Below, one piece after another: positions 27,601 through 36,137 of a stretch of DNA of 64,000 bases. The notes under the pieces are model-generated. The model worked only from the letters and a program-made list of their open reading frames with translations, did not search any database and was not told the origin of the DNA. The first letter of the stretch is position 1. Every line of letters begins with the position of its first letter. The stretch is from Promethearchaeota archaeon. GTDB taxonomy: Archaea; Asgardarchaeota; Lokiarchaeia; Sigyniarchaeales; SOKP01. The stretch lies in the NCBI GenBank assembly GCA_019057865.1, contig JAHLWP010000014.1, forward strand, positions 1-64,000, given 5' to 3'. The position numbers and the translations under genes are program-made.

Positions 27601-30600
27601 TAAACAAGTATTATTCAGAGATTTAATATTAGTTTATCAGATTCTTAATATTCTGATCATTCTACCCTTTCTTCTATTATTTTGCATAAAATATATTATA
27701 AAATCAGAACTTGAATTAAAAGTTAAAAATATATTAATTTATATTCACAAAATAAGTTATTTTATATATTTAATTGTCCCATTGGCAACAGCTTTTAATC
27801 TTTTCTTATTAATGCTTAAATTAGATGTTACTCTAACAAATTCTCTTTATTTATTCTTAATAATCTTAAGTGGAATGTTATTTACTGAATTATTTATTTT
27901 TGATAATCGATATTTTTATTACTTATTCGTTGCTGCTCGGAATAAGTTAATGTTTTGGTCATGGGTGATATTCGGTAATTTCTCTTGCATTTTCCTTTAT
28001 TTCTTCCATTTAGATGAATATATTTTAATATTATCATTCTCTCTGGTAAATTTAATTGATTCTTACTTCATTTCATATTTTAATATCAAAAACGAAAATT
28101 TAGCATCAATAATACACTTAATACTAATCTATAATTCATTTATATGGGTTTCATTTTACATTTCTTCTCTAATATCTAACGGAATAGTATTAATTCTTGA
28201 AGAAGTGCGTGGGATACCCTCACTTTTATTATTCATTCAAAATTCAATATTATTTCTATTTATATTTAGTTTTTTCATAAGAAAAGCTAAAGAAAAGATA
28301 AAAATTACTATAAAACTCCTATTAATAGCCGGTTTTCATATAATTTTTGCCATAAATTGGATTGTTATATTTTCAGTATTCAATATTTTAGATCTTTTCA
28401 CAATTTATTTTACCATTTTAATTGAAACATGCATATCATTTATTACAGTCAAATTAATGGATAGTTTAGTTAAAAAAGAAAAGTTTCCTAACTTTCTAAC
28501 GAAATCTAATTCTTTAATTGTATTTTTATTATATCTTGAAACAAGTTTAATGGTTTATGGACTTGCAATTGAATTTTTAGGATTTTTCGAAAGTATTTCT
28601 CTGTCTCAATTGACTTTATTTATTTTAACTTCATTTGATATATATTTTCTAAAAAAAATAAGAGAAACTTATGGAAGATTAATTCACACAATTAGTTATT
28701 TTATACTCTCCTTATCAACTCTTTTAATCCTAAACCAGTTTGTAAAATTTAATCCCCTTCTAATTAGTATAGAAGTCTTTATCTTTTTAATTATGCAATT
28801 TTATACAAATCATTCACTTTTTCTTTCTTTATCTCACTTTTATCCTGATAAAGCAGAAACCTTTAAACGCCATAAACTTAAAACACATCATTCTTTAGGG
28901 ATATTTTTATACGTTTCTGTACTATTAATTATAATTCAATCTCTTCTTATAATCGGAGTTGAAATTTCTTTACTCATTCTTATAACAAGTCTTTTTCTCC
29001 ACGGATTAATGATTCTTGATGCTTATCAATTAAAACTTTTAGGAAAGCTTTCAATATACCTTAAAGGAATTTCTTGGCTTTTATTTAAAATATTTTTTGC
29101 CATAAATTGGATTGTTATATTTTCAGTATTCAATATTTTAAATCTTTTCACAATTTATTTTCTCATTTTAATTGAAACATGTTTAACATTTATTACAATC
29201 AAATATTTGGATGGGTTATTTAAAGAAGGAAAATTTCCTAACTTTCTAACGAAATCTAATTCTTTAATTATCTTTTTATTATATCTTGAGACAAGTGTAA
29301 TGATTTATGGACTTGCAATTGAATTTTTAGGATTTTTCGAAAGTATTTTTATATCTCAATTAACTTTATTTATTTTAACTTCATTTGATATCTATTTTCT
29401 AAAAAAAATAAGAGAAAGTTATGGAAGACTAGTTCACACAATTAGTTATTTTATACTCTCCTTAACAACTCTTTTAATCTTAAACCAATTTGTAAAAATT
29501 AATCCCCTTCTAATGAGTATAGAAGTCTTTATCTTTTTAATTATGCAATTTTATACAAATCATTCACTTTTTCTTTCTTTATCTCACTTTTATCCTGATA
29601 AAGCAGAAACCTTTAAACGCCATAAACTTAAAACACATCATTCTTTAGGGATATTTTTATACGTTTCTGTACTATTAATTATAATTCAATCTCTTCTTAT
29701 AATCGGAGTTGAAATTTCTTTACTCATTCTTATAACAAGTCTTTTTCTCCACGGATTAATGATTCTTGATGCTTATCAATTAAAACTTTTAGGAAAGCTT
29801 TCCATATACCTTAAAGGAATTTCTTGGCTATTATTTATCTTCTTTTCAAATTTTTATTTATTATCGATTTATCTAACTTATTTATCTGACATTTTGATTT
29901 CTTCTATTCCGCCTTTAATTTTGCTCTTTATCATAGAACTTTTCTATTTAATTAAATTGGTTGAATTTTTGCCGAAACTGAGCTCAAATAAAGATAAAAT
30001 TAGAAAAAGTTTGCTTCTTATATTATGTTTTGATTTTATAATTTGGCCTTTATTTTTCTTAGGATTCAATTTAATTCTTAATATTACTCTATTCCTAATT
30101 TCATTTTATGTTCTAGTCATAATCTCTTATATTGATGAAAGAATATCTCATATTTTTGAAGAGAAATTCTTAAAAAAGCTTAGATTTACTACTTCCTTCA
30201 TAATTCTAATAATATTAATAGTTGATATTTTTCTTTGGTTACATCTCTCATTTAATCTTTCTCTCCCACTAAATACCTGTATTTCCCTTTTAATCTTTTC
30301 AATATTTAACATTGGATTACTTAAGCCATTTAAAAGAGCTCCTAATTTTTCCTTTGCTTATGGGGGGTTTATCTCTTTATTAATAAGTTTGATAATTTAT
30401 TTTGCAACCTCTCAAACGTTAACAAGTATTGTTCTCTTTCCTATAATGCTTACTTTTTATCTCTTTATATTTATGCTTGAAGTTTTAAAGACATTTTTTA
30501 ATAAACTTTTAGACCTTTTAATACATTTTTTCAGTCGATTAAAAAAATTTATAAAATATATTGGTATCAAGATTTTCAATTTTTTAAAATTACATTATAA

Positions 30601-31048
30601 AATTATCTGGGTCTCATTTAGTTTATTTCTTGCAGTTTCAATTGGCATTCTTTTATCTCCATTGCAACTAAATTATTTAAATTGGTATCATTCTGTTTTT
30701 GTTATGCTTGGACTTTTTGGTCTACTTTCTTTATTTTTACCTTCTAAAAAAACAGAAGATGTTGATTTGATGTTCAAACATAGAATGAGAAAACTAATTA
30801 CCTCATGGATAACAGTGATCGCAATATTATTCCTGTTTATTCCTGATCCTGTTTGGTACATAATTGCTTTTTGGATATCTATTTGGATTTTGGGAATAAT
30901 TCTATTACCTTATGTTATTTATAAAGAAAGAAAAGATAATATTTCAGTCAAGTGGAGATTTTATACACTAATTATTATCCTAACAGCTATTATTCTCGTA
31001 GGAATACCTGCTATATTTAGTATCTTAATAGAATTTAATGTAATTTGA
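21674..31048 (+). CDS. Giant polytopic membrane protein (3124 residues) with internal duplications
   Basis: Almost the whole protein is hydrophobic helices joined by short, often basic loops; by eye there are on the order of 80-100 membrane segments, and no soluble domain is recognisable. Two sets of internal repeats are clear. Three 128-residue units recur around residues 832, 960 and 1088 (core LTGTTVFFYFF, then LCIPTFIYLELINLGLP). Two 250-residue units occupy about 2224-2473 and 2474-2723. Near-absence of charged residues in the helices, with no ATP-binding or catalytic motif, argues against a pump and for a scaffold, channel or lipid-handling structure; this is guesswork. The frame is intact over 9.4 kb, so it is maintained. 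ATG 21674 directly follows a perfect hairpin. Confidence 0.8.
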   Translation: MKSVKPENSEEKIKKITEFLTKLFRFCFFLIIAPFAISLAGFGILVQFPWASYIAFTISVIIFTFAFLFFYKSFDKYRNNPFFYNKSNNPIARVHVIFLISILSYVVTPIFDLITPKHWSFIYLPLISFSLLYNIVYYYYYFQPIDFFNIGEGEFKHAISLKLMLKQPYNFVIVINYLIQILYLSFITSSDFAWLFGLINNLIFYLITFASVSKQQNEIKKSIEDNKPFLKNLTKFKRKFVTSLASFMFVLLIQMPFISLVFLIQRGQFSVNILIDDAFLSFLFLLLFLKTVLYIYLHYEFLFELYKNPETSRNSEEENKDTKVKYQKLSSILTGILILLITLYTFLIELPYITLIILPFFFIFTHYEHKSNYSFRKYDNFIILLYSLAFLASISFGILPSISDLINFNIQLIVFFISFYFMLELFRRVNYFKKGNILITQNILAIIAFFLIILNYVYISTDPYLTLVSNVFIILILFFVVLLLSFYRLYAIFFKEKYSKTFKICVLMNLFLIELIIFILINFNTYFTVSFNLFIKLLVISTILFPLIFMLFVLLNYLIGMINLKTLLASIYYSFWSLIVIIFLSILITFFPNYIMMIFNFLLLLILINFSLKFGVKIAKVKEETYKKAMSVLSYPIFLLLLALIFSIFYASFQFLLLIDNIILSSFLTLIITCVLINCFSKIEFLFTRAISINVNLLTLLLSSIYLFYYLRLLSLILGTFYLFTFPVIITCSFFYLPIMYSLKKNIAPKLTKTALVYNGIFLSVFLALIPTFIYLELINLGYRVNIITVFNVINFTLYILFGILLIYRFKIRENLKRIILISALLIAFLLTGTTVFFYFFIIFYETSFRFLLPLMIASSYFFIPTTYSYRKRLMKESIGKKILTYNILLLSGLILCIPTFIYLELINLGLPVDIITVITDINFTLYTLFGILIIINFKVRENLKIFILKLEVLIATLLTGTTVFFYFFIIFYETSFRFLLPLMLASSYFFIPSTYSYRKRLLKESIGKKILTYNTLLLSGLILCIPTFIYLELINLGLPVNVITLITDVNFTLYTLFGILIIINFKIRENLKRFILKLEVLVATLLTGTTVFFYFFIVFYDTLFRFLLPLMLASIYFFIPSTYSYRKGLLKESIGKKSLIYNSVFLSGIILCVPTPMGLQIERMGLSVDYILILIFTIFILFVILRIFDSMAENFKLKEIYIKALRFLQIFVWLIFSFFISLEIILLGLTQSLLTIRLLIISCSILTFFIINTYTLKLLQLYSKELTFLRYLKDTLYYGLIFSPSLVIFSLIQLSEVLKYLPTEMQPFNLFWYLGFFFLIVFISFKFSSALIKAEFPKLQRNIEFVSWLIAKVCICFFISFILTYFLSLVQFSVFNLTITFILIVSLLSPITFSYFEKFELVSEEYRFFIKRFTVILFITDILSFISYSWLFNNPIYGQFNLILTATLTLSLTGLAYVLLFYKSRLPLRRISFFIVLPCIVISFPIFLYFFISVSLSIPFGDMFPLIIAIDVGIFLFYLSIGIYQWKFSWAIWRTGWYAWFIVPFVNFYLLYRSLKGVDIATSAIDFFGYEINGSFLLTTVIFFLFFLPIAYTKIKIYFYQILLIIWGINLALLYWISQNLFLTNFLLRYLVFALFAAVLLAPLFYKLKFWKTISFVWLILIAINANFLIFFLLSLKIPLDIAISIDIFAIAMLVLILSFFPAFKSIKNLVIISSYITAIIGIFLTIYFILFHIILDPIFALNITFIFVGFSLFSSKYIKPIKRLTDMISSWILIFGISWLTFNSFNLLPNLLFFAIFLAIAVWGGSFYVFNYYKMKIHIHKIIPFSAVSFGISSAVSSFLVIFLPENPFFIASIFVLISLLFVYYPLGNYRLYLWYLFPLPLTFIFQELFLMIDFIQSSLFLAILIFLVDYLIMYQLIMNISNSHYEEAKIKGENTLSYFFKDKNQIKLQNLICFIINSIYFSILISVISANIFKQVLFRDLILVYQILNILIILPFLLLFCIKYIIKSELELKVKNILIYIHKISYFIYLIVPLATAFNLFLLMLKLDVTLTNSLYLFLIILSGMLFTELFIFDNRYFYYLFVAARNKLMFWSWVIFGNFSCIFLYFFHLDEYILILSFSLVNLIDSYFISYFNIKNENLASIIHLILIYNSFIWVSFYISSLISNGIVLILEEVRGIPSLLLFIQNSILFLFIFSFFIRKAKEKIKITIKLLLIAGFHIIFAINWIVIFSVFNILDLFTIYFTILIETCISFITVKLMDSLVKKEKFPNFLTKSNSLIVFLLYLETSLMVYGLAIEFLGFFESISLSQLTLFILTSFDIYFLKKIRETYGRLIHTISYFILSLSTLLILNQFVKFNPLLISIEVFIFLIMQFYTNHSLFLSLSHFYPDKAETFKRHKLKTHHSLGIFLYVSVLLIIIQSLLIIGVEISLLILITSLFLHGLMILDAYQLKLLGKLSIYLKGISWLLFKIFFAINWIVIFSVFNILNLFTIYFLILIETCLTFITIKYLDGLFKEGKFPNFLTKSNSLIIFLLYLETSVMIYGLAIEFLGFFESIFISQLTLFILTSFDIYFLKKIRESYGRLVHTISYFILSLTTLLILNQFVKINPLLMSIEVFIFLIMQFYTNHSLFLSLSHFYPDKAETFKRHKLKTHHSLGIFLYVSVLLIIIQSLLIIGVEISLLILITSLFLHGLMILDAYQLKLLGKLSIYLKGISWLLFIFFSNFYLLSIYLTYLSDILISSIPPLILLFIIELFYLIKLVEFLPKLSSNKDKIRKSLLLILCFDFIIWPLFFLGFNLILNITLFLISFYVLVIISYIDERISHIFEEKFLKKLRFTTSFIILIILIVDIFLWLHLSFNLSLPLNTCISLLIFSIFNIGLLKPFKRAPNFSFAYGGFISLLISLIIYFATSQTLTSIVLFPIMLTFYLFIFMLEVLKTFFNKLLDLLIHFFSRLKKFIKYIGIKIFNFLKLHYKIIWVSFSLFLAVSIGILLSPLQLNYLNWYHSVFVMLGLFGLLSLFLPSKKTEDVDLMFKHRMRKLITSWITVIAILFLFIPDPVWYIIAFWISIWILGIILLPYVIYKERKDNISVKWRFYTLIIILTAIILVGIPAIFSILIEFNVI
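24165..25090 (+). repeat. Tandem 384-bp repeats inside the giant membrane gene
   Basis: The block ACTGG(A/G)AC(A/G)AC(T/A)GTATT recurs at 24167, 24551 and 24935, exactly 384 bp apart, with high DNA similarity across each unit (128 codons, about four membrane helices). The third unit diverges after about 25080. Confidence 0.85.
28339..29838 (+). repeat. Tandem 750-bp duplication inside the giant membrane gene
   Basis: Positions 28345 and 29095 (TTTTGCCATAAATTGGATTG) start two 750-bp units. The last ~340 bp of each (28740-29080 and 29490-29830) are almost base-for-base identical, whereas the first half has many differences. This points to recent gene conversion or a second exchange limited to the 3' half. 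Confidence 0.9.
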
Positions 31049-31195
31049 ATTAAAGGGTTTTGATTTTCCTTAAATTCCTTCTTTCTTCAAATAGAAAAGT
31101 GACTAATAATTTTTGCTAGATATAAACACTAATTAAAAAAGAATTAAAAAAAAAAGTAAATTTTAGATAAGTATTTTCTACTTTTGTTGCCTTTA

Positions 31196-32800
31196 TTACG
31201 ATTTCCTTTTAATTATCGATATAACTAATGCTACTGCACCAAGAGCAAGAAGAGCAATTCCAGGGATCATTAATCCATATAATAGTCCATCTGCTAATGT
31301 ATAGGCGTCAGTTGGCAAATCATATTTCTCTTGTGCGAGATATGGTGTAACATCATCTCTGAATTTAGGTAGCCAGTCCATGATCATTAACATTTCAGCA
31401 TCTGTTAGCATAATACCTGCCTTTATAGCAACATAGTTGGAATCATTAACTTTTGTCTTATACCATTTTGCAAGACCATCGTCATTGACTAGAGATAGTG
31501 TATTAGTTTCAGTAAAAAGAAGTACTGCTGATGTAACTGACATACCGGTAGGAGTAGGTACACCTACCTCCCAACCCTTACCTTTATTGGGTATAGTAAG
31601 ATCAAGACCAGTTGGATACCAAGATCCATTAGCCCATTGTGGCAAGAAAAATTTGACATTTGTCAATTCCCACATTGTTAATCCTTCAAAGGCTAGAACC
31701 ACAACTGGAACCACATTAGGCTTGAAAACGGTAAATAGCCAGGTAGCAACTAATCCTAACTGAGTAGGAGTAAGGCCAGTAAAAGCACTTACTATTGCTA
31801 TAGCTTCAGGACCACCAGGATTCTGAGCAGCTGCTGCCCATGCCAAAATTCCACCTGCTAAGTCATCATTTGTGAACGCCAAAAGGTTTGTATCATTAAA
31901 AAGTTCTTTAGCTATACCTAACGGAATACCTGTTGGAGTTGGTATGCCTGCTTCTAACCCAAAAACAGGTTCTGTTATTATGTCACTTAATTGACTAAGG
32001 TCAAGTCCAGTTGGTGCCAACTGTAAAGTATCGTTAGCCCATTGCCCATAAAACAATTTTTCAGCAACTTCTTCTACAGAAGTACCTAGGGAAAGATAGT
32101 AACCATAGACTACAACTCCAATCATATAGGTTGATAAATAATCTGCCATCGCAGAAAGTTGTAACCAATTTGCTCCATAACCAGCTATCATTGAAGCATT
32201 TACCCCTGGAACTGAAGTAGCTGCAGCTTGATACGCTTCAAGAAAGTATAAAACTCCAAATCCAAAGTCAGTATCCATCATAATGCCTGGAATAGTCTTG
32301 TTATATAGTGGGGACGTTATAGTAGCACCAGTTATCATTAACGCTTGTTGAGCTGTTGGTGTAAAGCTAAGGTTGCCCAACATCCCACCCATAAAGTACT
32401 CTGATACACCCTTAAGGTTTAAAAATCCCATGGTAGTAGTGTTGTATGTAGGATCATTAAAGAAATATTCAAGAGCAGTAACTAAATCAGGGAAAAATCC
32501 AAACCCAACAGACGCATAAACAGTTCCATTTATTATATTGGCAGCTGTGCTTCCATTAACTATAGCAGGTAATGCAGCATCCGCTTCTTCTTTAATCCCA
32601 AGAATAACTTCAGGAATCGCCAGAGTCGCTACTGTGTCTTCTGCATCCTCAATAACACCCTCTTGAATTTCTAATAACCCCTCACCAACTCCCTCGCGAA
32701 CCTCGGTGCGAAGATAGTCACTTGCAAATATTCCAGTTGGTACCGCTATTGCGCCAAGAACTAGAAGTACAATCCCAATAATACTAGTTTTCTTCGACAT
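31196..32800 (-). CDS. Two-TM cell-surface protein with large extracellular domain
   Basis: 534 residues: a short cytoplasmic start, a membrane helix (SIIGIVLLVLGAIAVPTGIF), ~480 extracellular residues and a C-terminal helix (LMIPGIALLALGAVALVISI) with an IKRKS tail. The ectodomain has about ten N-x-S/T sequons, no cysteine pairs and an internal repeat: QWANDT...PTGLDL...AGIPTPTGIP (about 250-300) and QWANGS...PTGLDL...VGVPTPTGMS (about 388-425). Two terminal membrane helices around a large ectodomain recall the CD36/LIMP-2 plan, but that is topology only. It is transcribed divergently from an ABC substrate-binding protein through a mirrored copy of the same promoter, so it probably shares regulation and perhaps substrate with that transporter. 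Confidence 0.75.
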   Translation of the reverse strand: MSKKTSIIGIVLLVLGAIAVPTGIFASDYLRTEVREGVGEGLLEIQEGVIEDAEDTVATLAIPEVILGIKEEADAALPAIVNGSTAANIINGTVYASVGFGFFPDLVTALEYFFNDPTYNTTTMGFLNLKGVSEYFMGGMLGNLSFTPTAQQALMITGATITSPLYNKTIPGIMMDTDFGFGVLYFLEAYQAAATSVPGVNASMIAGYGANWLQLSAMADYLSTYMIGVVVYGYYLSLGTSVEEVAEKLFYGQWANDTLQLAPTGLDLSQLSDIITEPVFGLEAGIPTPTGIPLGIAKELFNDTNLLAFTNDDLAGGILAWAAAAQNPGGPEAIAIVSAFTGLTPTQLGLVATWLFTVFKPNVVPVVVLAFEGLTMWELTNVKFFLPQWANGSWYPTGLDLTIPNKGKGWEVGVPTPTGMSVTSAVLLFTETNTLSLVNDDGLAKWYKTKVNDSNYVAIKAGIMLTDAEMLMIMDWLPKFRDDVTPYLAQEKYDLPTDAYTLADGLLYGLMIPGIALLALGAVALVISIIKRKS

Positions 32801-32884
32801 AAATTTTTATCACTTTTTTATTAGATTTTACATTGATCAATTTACTATTTTATTTAACTATTATTTAAACATTTACACTTTTTC
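32798..32884. promoter_or_regulatory. Divergent promoter, left arm of ~87-bp inverted repeat
   Basis: Bases 32833-32884 are the exact reverse complement of 33279-33330 (52 of 52). The match continues with few differences and small offsets to the start codon (32798-32800). The arm includes a TATA-like TTTAAATA, the palindrome TTGATCAA and AAAGTGAT just before the start codon. It would drive the surface-protein gene leftward. Confidence 0.85.
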
Positions 32885-33278
32885 AAAAATTAATTACTAA
32901 ATTTTGTCGTATTACATCCCTATCTTAAGATTAAATATTTGGGTTTTTGATGCTAACTAATACCTTCATTATTGAATTTTCCTTATAAGTACGTTAAATT
33001 CTTTCTTGACCTTTATTTTCGAAATTAAGAGTAAATTATTGATTCCACCCAGATGTTTTCTTAAAAAAACAAGATTTATCACCTTTAGATTATAGATTTG
33101 ATTAAATAAATTGGAATTTTCATTTTCTTTGTTCTTTCAAATAACAATATTCTTAGAATTAACTTAAAGAGAGTAATTTCATATGAGAGATTAGCAACAT
33201 TGATTTAAAAAAGAAAAATTAATGAGCTTTAAATTTAATTGTATTATTTATTTGATGAGATTTTAAAATTTTAATTTC
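32885..33278. other. Non-coding spacer between mirrored promoters
   Basis: 394 bp with stop codons in all frames and no convincing gene. I see no further repeat linking the two arms. Confidence 0.5.
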
Positions 33279-33364
33279 GAAAAAGTGTAAATGTTTAAAT
33301 AATAGTTAAATAAAATAGTAAATTGATCAATGAAAAATCTAATATAAAAGTGATTTATAAAATG
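33279..33364. promoter_or_regulatory. Divergent promoter, right arm of ~87-bp inverted repeat
   Basis: Mirror copy of 32798-32884. It contains TTTAAATA at about 33294-33301, TTGATCAA at 33323-33330 and AAAAGTGAT before the ATG at 33362. The TTGATCAA lies about 25 bases after the TATA-like box, near the expected transcription start. Confidence 0.85.
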
Positions 33365-34951
33365 AAAAAACAAATGCAAAGAATATTAGCCATAGTTCTT
33401 GTTGCAGTTATTGGTATTGGTATTGGCGTAGGTGCTTACTTTTTTCTAGCTACGGAAGCTTTTGAATATAAATGGGAAGCACCAGGGGCTCCTGAAGGAA
33501 TTTCTCAAGACCGGATAATTAAGATTGGAGTACTCGATGATATGAACTATATTACCGGTAAAGGAGCATCTAACGGAGCTTGGTTGGCTGCTTATGAGAT
33601 TAATACGAGAGGAGGTATAGAGATTGGCAATGAAACATATTATATAGGAGTAGCAACTGAAGACACTGAAGAGGCAAATCCTGCACTGGATCTTTCAAGA
33701 GGAGTTGCTGCTGCTGAAAGGTTGCTAAACTATAAAAAAGCCCAATTCTATCTTGGTGGATTCAGAACAGAGGCATTACAAGCATACAGAGAAATTGTAA
33801 TGTTAAAAAATAAACTCTTTATTGGTACAGGTAGCGCAACAGCAAAATTCTGCCAAGATGTTTGGGAGAACTATAATAAATACAAATATTATTTCAGGAT
33901 TCAACCAATCAATGAAGTATTTCTTGCTGGAGAAGTTCTTAGAATGTTGATGGCCACAATATATGATCAAAAAACAAACTTTGCTAGAAATATAACTAAA
34001 GTTGCAATTTTGAGAGAAGATTTAGCGTGGACAAAAAGAATGTCTGATAGTATTAATGGTCTTATGCCATTTTTCTCTATGTTTTTTTATGGTGATGGAT
34101 ATCTTGATCCAAAAACACTCACTGTTGTTGAAGAGATTGCTTATCCCCAAACTGCAGGAAAAGTTGACTTTTACGGGTATTGGGCAGATATTAAGGCTTC
34201 AGGAGCTGAAGTAACCATCCCGATAATCTCTGGACCTACTGGATTATATTATTCAGACGTATATGGGGATACTAACCAGCCATCACTCTCATTAGGTATA
34301 AATGTTATGGGACAACAAAATATCTTCTGGGAACAAACTGGAGGAAATTGTGAATATGAAATCTCGATGTGCAGTTTTATTAGACATAATAAAACACCCT
34401 ATACAGTTACATTTTGGGATAATTATGTAGATCGTTTTGGTATTGCTCCTATCTATACTGCAATAGGTGCCTATGATGCTGTACTAACATATTCTGACGC
34501 TATATATAAAGCTCAATCAATAGATACAGATGACGTATTAGCCCAATTGGAGGTATCAGAATTCCAGGGTGGGGTGGATTTAGCAAGCCGAGCTAGAACT
34601 GCAGGGACTATTTATCCCGATTTGGGATCCCCTACTGCCATATGGGGTGTTTGGACAGACGCGACCTATCCACGAGATATCGATAGTGCAACTGATGGAC
34701 TTCAATTATCAAGACATGATACATTAGAAGGGTCAGATCCATTTGGACATGCAGTGTTTGTACAATGGGTATATGATCCCCTCCATCCAACGTTAGGGAA
34801 ATGGGAATGTGTTCCATTAGGAGCAATACCTGGTATTGCAGCAGACTATTTTCTAGGAGTCGGCGGGGCGGCCGCGGATTTGTCATCTTGGGAACCTCCA
34901 ATGTATTCAGCAGATATTGTTACGGCAAATATAACATTTCCAGTTCGATAA
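33362..34951 (+). CDS. ABC transporter substrate-binding protein, branched-chain amino acid (LivJ/K) type
   Basis: ATG 33362 (MKKQMQRILAIVLVAV) is preferred: it has AGTGAT seven bases upstream and starts directly at the hydrophobic anchor. The longer frame from TTG 33323 overlaps the promoter. 529 residues: one N-terminal membrane segment without a lipobox cysteine, then a periplasmic-binding fold of the Peripla_BP_6 type (IKIGVLDDMNYITGKGASNG, LSRGVAAAERLLNYKKAQFY). It is longer than bacterial LivK (~370) because of C-terminal extensions. It heads a five-gene transporter set. Ligands of this class range from amino acids to aromatic and fatty acids; the acyl-CoA ligase downstream hints at a carboxylic acid. 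Confidence 0.85.
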   Translation: MKKQMQRILAIVLVAVIGIGIGVGAYFFLATEAFEYKWEAPGAPEGISQDRIIKIGVLDDMNYITGKGASNGAWLAAYEINTRGGIEIGNETYYIGVATEDTEEANPALDLSRGVAAAERLLNYKKAQFYLGGFRTEALQAYREIVMLKNKLFIGTGSATAKFCQDVWENYNKYKYYFRIQPINEVFLAGEVLRMLMATIYDQKTNFARNITKVAILREDLAWTKRMSDSINGLMPFFSMFFYGDGYLDPKTLTVVEEIAYPQTAGKVDFYGYWADIKASGAEVTIPIISGPTGLYYSDVYGDTNQPSLSLGINVMGQQNIFWEQTGGNCEYEISMCSFIRHNKTPYTVTFWDNYVDRFGIAPIYTAIGAYDAVLTYSDAIYKAQSIDTDDVLAQLEVSEFQGGVDLASRARTAGTIYPDLGSPTAIWGVWTDATYPRDIDSATDGLQLSRHDTLEGSDPFGHAVFVQWVYDPLHPTLGKWECVPLGAIPGIAADYFLGVGGAAADLSSWEPPMYSADIVTANITFPVR

Positions 34952-35208
34952 TTTGAGCAATATTGTAAAATATTGATTAATTAAATTCTATTCTTTTTTT
35001 TTCTTTCTTTTATTAAAATCTAACAAATTATACTCTTTATATTAATCATTTTATCATTCCAGATCAAAAGAAGGAACAATCTTTACAAAAAGGTCTTTTT
35101 AAAAATGTTAAACAACTACCTTTATAAAAAATGGAGTAAAATTACAAATAATAAATAATTAAATAAAAATTAATAATTAATTAAAAAATCTCGCTAGGTT
35201 ATGTTATT

Positions 35209-36093
35209 ATGATAACCGATATTATGCAAGTATTAATACTTGGGTCTGTACAAGGAGCAATATATATGTTGATTGCCGTAGGTTATTCTTTAGTGTACGG
35301 AGCTGGAGGAATTATGAATTTAGCTCATGGTGCATTTTACTTAATCGCGGGATATATATTATATTGGTATTTAGGAAGTTTAGGTCTGTGGATGGCGGTT
35401 ATTTTAGCATTAGTTGTTGTCACTCTTGTTGGAGGGATTTCATATATAGCACTTATTAAACCGTTAGAAAAAAAAAGCCATTTAAGTGTTGTAATGATAA
35501 CTTTTGCAATTGCCTTTTTTATAGAACAGATTGTAAGACTTGGATGTAATATACTCGGTTTCGAACAAGAATCTACTTTACCTAATTTAATAGAAATTAA
35601 TGGAAAGGTTTCTTTTGAACTTCTTGGAATTCAAATTCCTTTTGATTATATTTTCATTCTGATAATTTCTTTCCTTATTGTAGGTATAATAACGCTATTT
35701 ATCAGCAAATCAAAGCTTGGTACATCAATTCGAGCTATTTCTCAAGATCGAGAGGCTGCCTCGCTTATGGGAATAAATGCTGATAGGGTTCTCATGTATA
35801 CTGTAATGATTTCTGCCTTTCTTGCTGGTGTAGCTGGTGTTATATATGCTCCTGAAGGGGTATTTCCATGGCAGGGATGGAATATCTTACTAAATTCGTT
35901 TGCTGTAGTGATTCTTGGAGGAATGGGAAGTCTTCCTGGTGCCGTACTTGGAGCTTTCATTTTATCATACACTAGTCATTTTACTCGAGTCTTTATAGAT
36001 CCAGCTATTTCTACTTTAGTTCCCATGTTTGTTATCGTAGTGATGCTTGTGTTAAGACCTCGGGGAATCCTTGGAAAGAAGGAGATTGATTAA
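35209..36093 (+). CDS. livH: Branched-chain amino acid ABC transporter permease, LivH type
   Basis: 294 residues with about eight membrane helices. The family blocks GGIMNLAHGAFYLIAGY (about 38-54), TSIRAISQDREAASLMGI (the coupling loop) and VVILGGMGSLPGAVLGAFIL are all present. It forms the membrane channel with the LivM-type permease that follows 44 bp later. It is 257 bp behind the binding-protein gene, with AT-rich sequence that could hold a second promoter. ATG 35209 is used. Confidence 0.9.
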   Translation: MITDIMQVLILGSVQGAIYMLIAVGYSLVYGAGGIMNLAHGAFYLIAGYILYWYLGSLGLWMAVILALVVVTLVGGISYIALIKPLEKKSHLSVVMITFAIAFFIEQIVRLGCNILGFEQESTLPNLIEINGKVSFELLGIQIPFDYIFILIISFLIVGIITLFISKSKLGTSIRAISQDREAASLMGINADRVLMYTVMISAFLAGVAGVIYAPEGVFPWQGWNILLNSFAVVILGGMGSLPGAVLGAFILSYTSHFTRVFIDPAISTLVPMFVIVVMLVLRPRGILGKKEID

Positions 36094-36137
36094 TTTACTG
36101 AAAAGAGGATAATAATAATTATAGGAGAAAAAGGAAA

